From Alistipes sp. (GTDB lineage: Bacteria; Bacteroidota; Bacteroidia; Bacteroidales; Rikenellaceae): a stretch of 7,775 bases of DNA. The stretch lies in the NCBI GenBank assembly GCA_017380275.1, contig JAFOEH010000267.1, positions 1 through 7,775 of the forward strand, in the 5' to 3' direction. Each line of letters begins with the position of its first letter. Position 1 is the stretch's first letter. The translations under genes were made by a program, and so were the position numbers. This document shows positions 5,746 to 7,775 of the stretch, piece after piece. The notes under the pieces were generated by a model, which was given only the letters and a program-made list of their open reading frames with translations, did not search any database and had not been told where the DNA came from.

Positions 5746-6693
5746 ATGCGACAAGGATTATATGCTCTTTTTGCGCTCTGCATATGGTTGCTGAGTGCCT
5801 GCACCGAGGCCCGCACACCCGTTATCGGTATTGCCTGGCGTGAGGGTTTGGACGGCTCGTCGTATGTGGGAACATACAACGCCATCAAAGCCATAGGCGC
5901 CGAGCCTGTACTACTCGAGCTGGTGGAGTCGGGCGACCTCACATACATCGACAAAAAGATTGCGCCCGCGCATATCGACTCGCTCGGAATACTCATCGGG
6001 GCGGATGCCGATGCGGTGAAGCGCAACACCCACAAAGGCTCGAACGTTGAGGAGGTGATGCGCGGCATCGATGCGGTGGTATTTACGGGCGGTGAGGATA
6101 TAAGCCCCACGCTGTTTCGTGAGCCTGAGCCGTGGCACGGCATTGAGGCCGAGCGGGATTACAACCCGACGCGCGATGTGAGCGACTATCTGCTGCTCTC
6201 GTACTGCATCGATCAGGACATACCGACGCTCTGCATCTGCCGTGCGGCGCAGATGCTGGCCGTAGTGTCGGGCGCACCGCTCATTCAGGACATTCCGACT
6301 TTCTATGCCCAGATCGGAGCCGAATACGACTACACACATCGTGATGCGGAGCGGCGAGGCTACATCAGCCACGATGCGGAGATTACCGCACCAAACTCGC
6401 TGCTACACAAGATTCTCGGCCAGGCGGTCATTACGGGCACTCCCTCGTGGCACCATCAGGCCATCGGGTCGCTCGAGGGGACGAAGGCCATCGTGACAGC
6501 ATCGACCGTCGCGGGTGGAGTAGAGATTGTGGAGGCGCTGGAGCGCACCGACTGCCGTTTTGTGGTGGGTGTGCAGTATCATCCCGAGTATGTGCTGACT
6601 GAAAAAGGGACTCACGACCCCAACGGCACTCCATATATGAGTCGGGAGGAGGCTCTGCGGCTCTTCCGGGCGCTGAAGGATGCGATAGAGTAA
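5746..6693 (+). CDS. lipoprotein of the peptidase C26 / gamma-glutamyl-GABA hydrolase family
   Basis: A class-I glutamine-amidotransferase-like hydrolase of 315 residues. Family members (PuuD-like, gamma-glutamyl hydrolases) cleave gamma-glutamyl amide bonds. The signal peptide ends in the lipobox LSAC, so Cys19 is probably lipidated and the enzyme sits in the envelope. The core starts with PVIGIAWREGLDG (25-37). The loop FTGGEDISP (113-121) matches the family's GGxD oxyanion-side motif. The nucleophile elbow is TLCICRAAQMLA with Cys165 as nucleophile, and the C-terminal GVQYHPEY (275-282) supplies His279 and Glu281 of the triad. The elbow differs from the common GICRG form: Gly163 is Cys and Gly167 is Ala. 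The ATG lies 2 nt after the preceding stop, making it the last gene of the operon, followed at once by a terminator. Substrate is unknown; a gamma-glutamyl compound or peptide in the periplasm is the family-based guess. Confidence 0.9.
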   Translation: MRQGLYALFALCIWLLSACTEARTPVIGIAWREGLDGSSYVGTYNAIKAIGAEPVLLELVESGDLTYIDKKIAPAHIDSLGILIGADADAVKRNTHKGSNVEEVMRGIDAVVFTGGEDISPTLFREPEPWHGIEAERDYNPTRDVSDYLLLSYCIDQDIPTLCICRAAQMLAVVSGAPLIQDIPTFYAQIGAEYDYTHRDAERRGYISHDAEITAPNSLLHKILGQAVITGTPSWHHQAIGSLEGTKAIVTASTVAGGVEIVEALERTDCRFVVGVQYHPEYVLTEKGTHDPNGTPYMSREEALRLFRALKDAIE

Positions 6694-6696
6694 GAA

Positions 6697-6731
6697 AGAG
6701 GGCGGACGACCATCGTGGTTGTCCGCCCTCT
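6697..6731. terminator. GC-rich hairpin terminator between convergent genes
   Basis: A 16-bp stem (6697-6712 with 6716-6731; 15 Watson-Crick pairs and one G-T) closes a 3-nt loop TCG. It begins 3 nt after the stop of the C26 gene and lies 38 nt beyond the stop of the convergent barrel gene. On the minus strand it runs into TTTCTTAC, a reasonable tail. On the plus strand the tail CAACAAAAG is poor in T, but the very stable stem may still act. Probably bidirectional. Confidence 0.8.
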
Positions 6732-6769
6732 CAACAAAAGTGCTTATGGTAATAGTTGAGTTGTATTCT

Positions 6770-7775
6770 TTACATTCGTGATGCATCATCACCCTTTTCG
6801 ACGCTCTTCGAGCGGAACTGCTTACCGCTCTTGAAGTTCCATGTAACCGAGAAACGAACGTAGAAATCCTGGTATTGACCGAAAACATCCACCTCGCGAG
6901 TGAAATTCTCATCACCCGAGATTAGATTGTTGCGCTGGCGCACCAAATTCTGCAAACCTATTTGCAACACCCACGAATCCTTGATAAGCTTCTTGAAATT
7001 CATGTTGAGCGAGTGGTTAGCAGCGATTTTCAGGTTACTGATCTCCAATCCTGTCATACCCGAATAATCAACATCGACAAAGAACTTCTTGGGTAACTTA
7101 AAGGTCATCGCGGTGTACCACTGGGCAAACGGCTTGTTTGTCTTGGGGGCATCGGCATCCAGACGCTGTTCGAGGATACCTCCCGTAAGATTAGTGTTCC
7201 AATCCCACCACTTCGCAAGCGTTATGGGCAGGCTTGCAACTACCGCATACTGATTAGTCGTCGGCAGGTTCTCGTGCGTAAGATTCATCATATTGGGATT
7301 CAACGCATCGCTCACCACCTTCTGCTGGATATCATCTTTAATATTCTGCACCACAAAAGTCAGCGAATATTTATACCCCAAAACTGCTGTCAGCGAATAT
7401 TGATTGACAAACTGCGGTCTCAGCGCAGGGTTACCTGTCTGATAGGTGTAGTCAGAGATTTGCATACGACGTGGCGTAAGATTCCAGAAACTTGCGCGCG
7501 AGATAGAGCGCGAATACTGCGCCACGATAGAGTGCTTGCCCGTCTTGTCGAGTGCGTATGAGAAGTTGGCATTCGGGAAGAGCGAGAAGTAGTTCTGCTC
7601 CACATCCGACTCTCGACCGTTGGCGTAGGTATATTCGCCACGCAGACCCACAACGGCACTCCAACGGCCATAGTTCATTGTCGCTACGGCGTATGCCGCA
7701 CCGATATTCTCGGTGTACGAGATATCGTAATCATCAACTATCGAGGGTACCCAAGCGCCACCCAGCAGGTAACGG
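6770..7775 (-). CDS. outer-membrane beta-barrel (TonB-receptor-like) protein, C-terminal part
   Basis: The reading frame stays open from the TAA at 6770 to the window edge, giving the last 334 residues; the ATG at 7678 is internal. The visible part is a chain of amphipathic beta strands with aromatic ends, typical of a barrel. Marks of the large Bacteroidetes outer-membrane beta-barrel family (OMP_b-brl_3-like) are: the strand GLRGEYTYANG and periplasmic turn FPNANFSYALD; SIVAQYSRSISRASFWNLTP; DYTYQTGNPALRPQFVNQYS, the conserved GNPxLxP segment; and the final strand FYVRFSVTWNFKSGKQFR with a charged 17-residue tail. Full-length members are about 700-900 residues and carry a carboxypeptidase-regulatory-like domain and plug, which would be outside. 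Such proteins are poorly characterised; transport through the outer membrane is assumed. It is convergent with the C26 operon and unrelated to the SusC type as far as can be seen. Confidence 0.88.
   Translation of the reverse strand, partial: RYLLGGAWVPSIVDDYDISYTENIGAAYAVATMNYGRWSAVVGLRGEYTYANGRESDVEQNYFSLFPNANFSYALDKTGKHSIVAQYSRSISRASFWNLTPRRMQISDYTYQTGNPALRPQFVNQYSLTAVLGYKYSLTFVVQNIKDDIQQKVVSDALNPNMMNLTHENLPTTNQYAVVASLPITLAKWWDWNTNLTGGILEQRLDADAPKTNKPFAQWYTAMTFKLPKKFFVDVDYSGMTGLEISNLKIAANHSLNMNFKKLIKDSWVLQIGLQNLVRQRNNLISGDENFTREVDVFGQYQDFYVRFSVTWNFKSGKQFRSKSVEKGDDASRM

Noticed and set aside
5911..6372. Open minus-strand frame of 153 codons
   Set aside because: It is antisense to the C26 hydrolase, whose catalytic motifs make that strand clearly the coding one.
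6770..7775. SusC member of a glycan-uptake locus
   Set aside because: The C-terminal barrel resembles the other large outer-membrane barrel family, and no SusD or glycan enzyme is present; the N-terminal half needed to decide lies outside.
1..7775. Mobile elements, CRISPR arrays, prophage genes
   Set aside because: No transposase, integrase, terminal inverted repeats or regularly spaced repeats were found. The tRNA could serve as an attachment site, but no flanking repeat of its 3' end was found, and that end is outside the window.

Overview
The window looks like chromosome from a member of the Bacteroidales; a moderately GC-rich gut genus such as Alistipes (Rikenellaceae) is my best guess, but the genus is inference. 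The evidence is three promoters with the Bacteroidetes -7 element TAnnTTTG (two with a TTTG or TTG element exactly 20 nt upstream), A-rich leaders without clear Shine-Dalgarno sites, a TonB-dependent receptor with an N-terminal carboxypeptidase-regulatory-like domain, a thioredoxin-like lipoprotein of the redoxin/TlpA type, and a large outer-membrane beta-barrel protein typical of that phylum.

Left part (1-4207), all on the minus strand. A tRNA-Arg(ACG), cut by the window edge, sits behind its own strong promoter. Next is a thioredoxin-fold lipoprotein gene with its own promoter. Upstream of that lies a two-gene unit: a small membrane protein with three His-Ser-His motifs (start about 4163), then a 766-residue TonB-dependent receptor carrying a Cys-Gly-Asn-Cys-Gly motif in its plug. 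The unit ends in a clear intrinsic terminator at 1350-1391, so the thioredoxin-like gene is a neighbour and not part of the operon. A 13-bp palindrome covers the expected -33 position of the unit's promoter, and two small hairpins lie between its genes. I infer an outer-membrane uptake system for a metal or metal-bearing compound, under repressor control; the substrate cannot be read from the sequence.

Middle part (4208-6731), plus strand. After about 190 bp of divergent intergenic DNA comes a tight three-gene operon: a GNAT acetyltransferase, an exported metallo-beta-lactamase-fold hydrolase overlapping it by ATGA, and 2 nt later a lipoprotein class-I glutamine-amidotransferase-like hydrolase (peptidase C26, gamma-glutamyl-GABA hydrolase family). 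Two of the three products are predicted to act outside the cytoplasm. The operon ends at a 16-bp GC-rich hairpin that probably terminates transcription from both sides.

Right part (6770-7775), minus strand, convergent: the C-terminal third or so of a large outer-membrane beta-barrel receptor-like protein, whose start lies beyond the window.

No mobile element, CRISPR array or phage gene was seen. The most unusual points are the His-rich protein/CxxC-receptor unit with its palindromic promoter, the non-canonical tertiary elbow pair of the tRNA, and the uncharacterised acetyltransferase/hydrolase/hydrolase operon.
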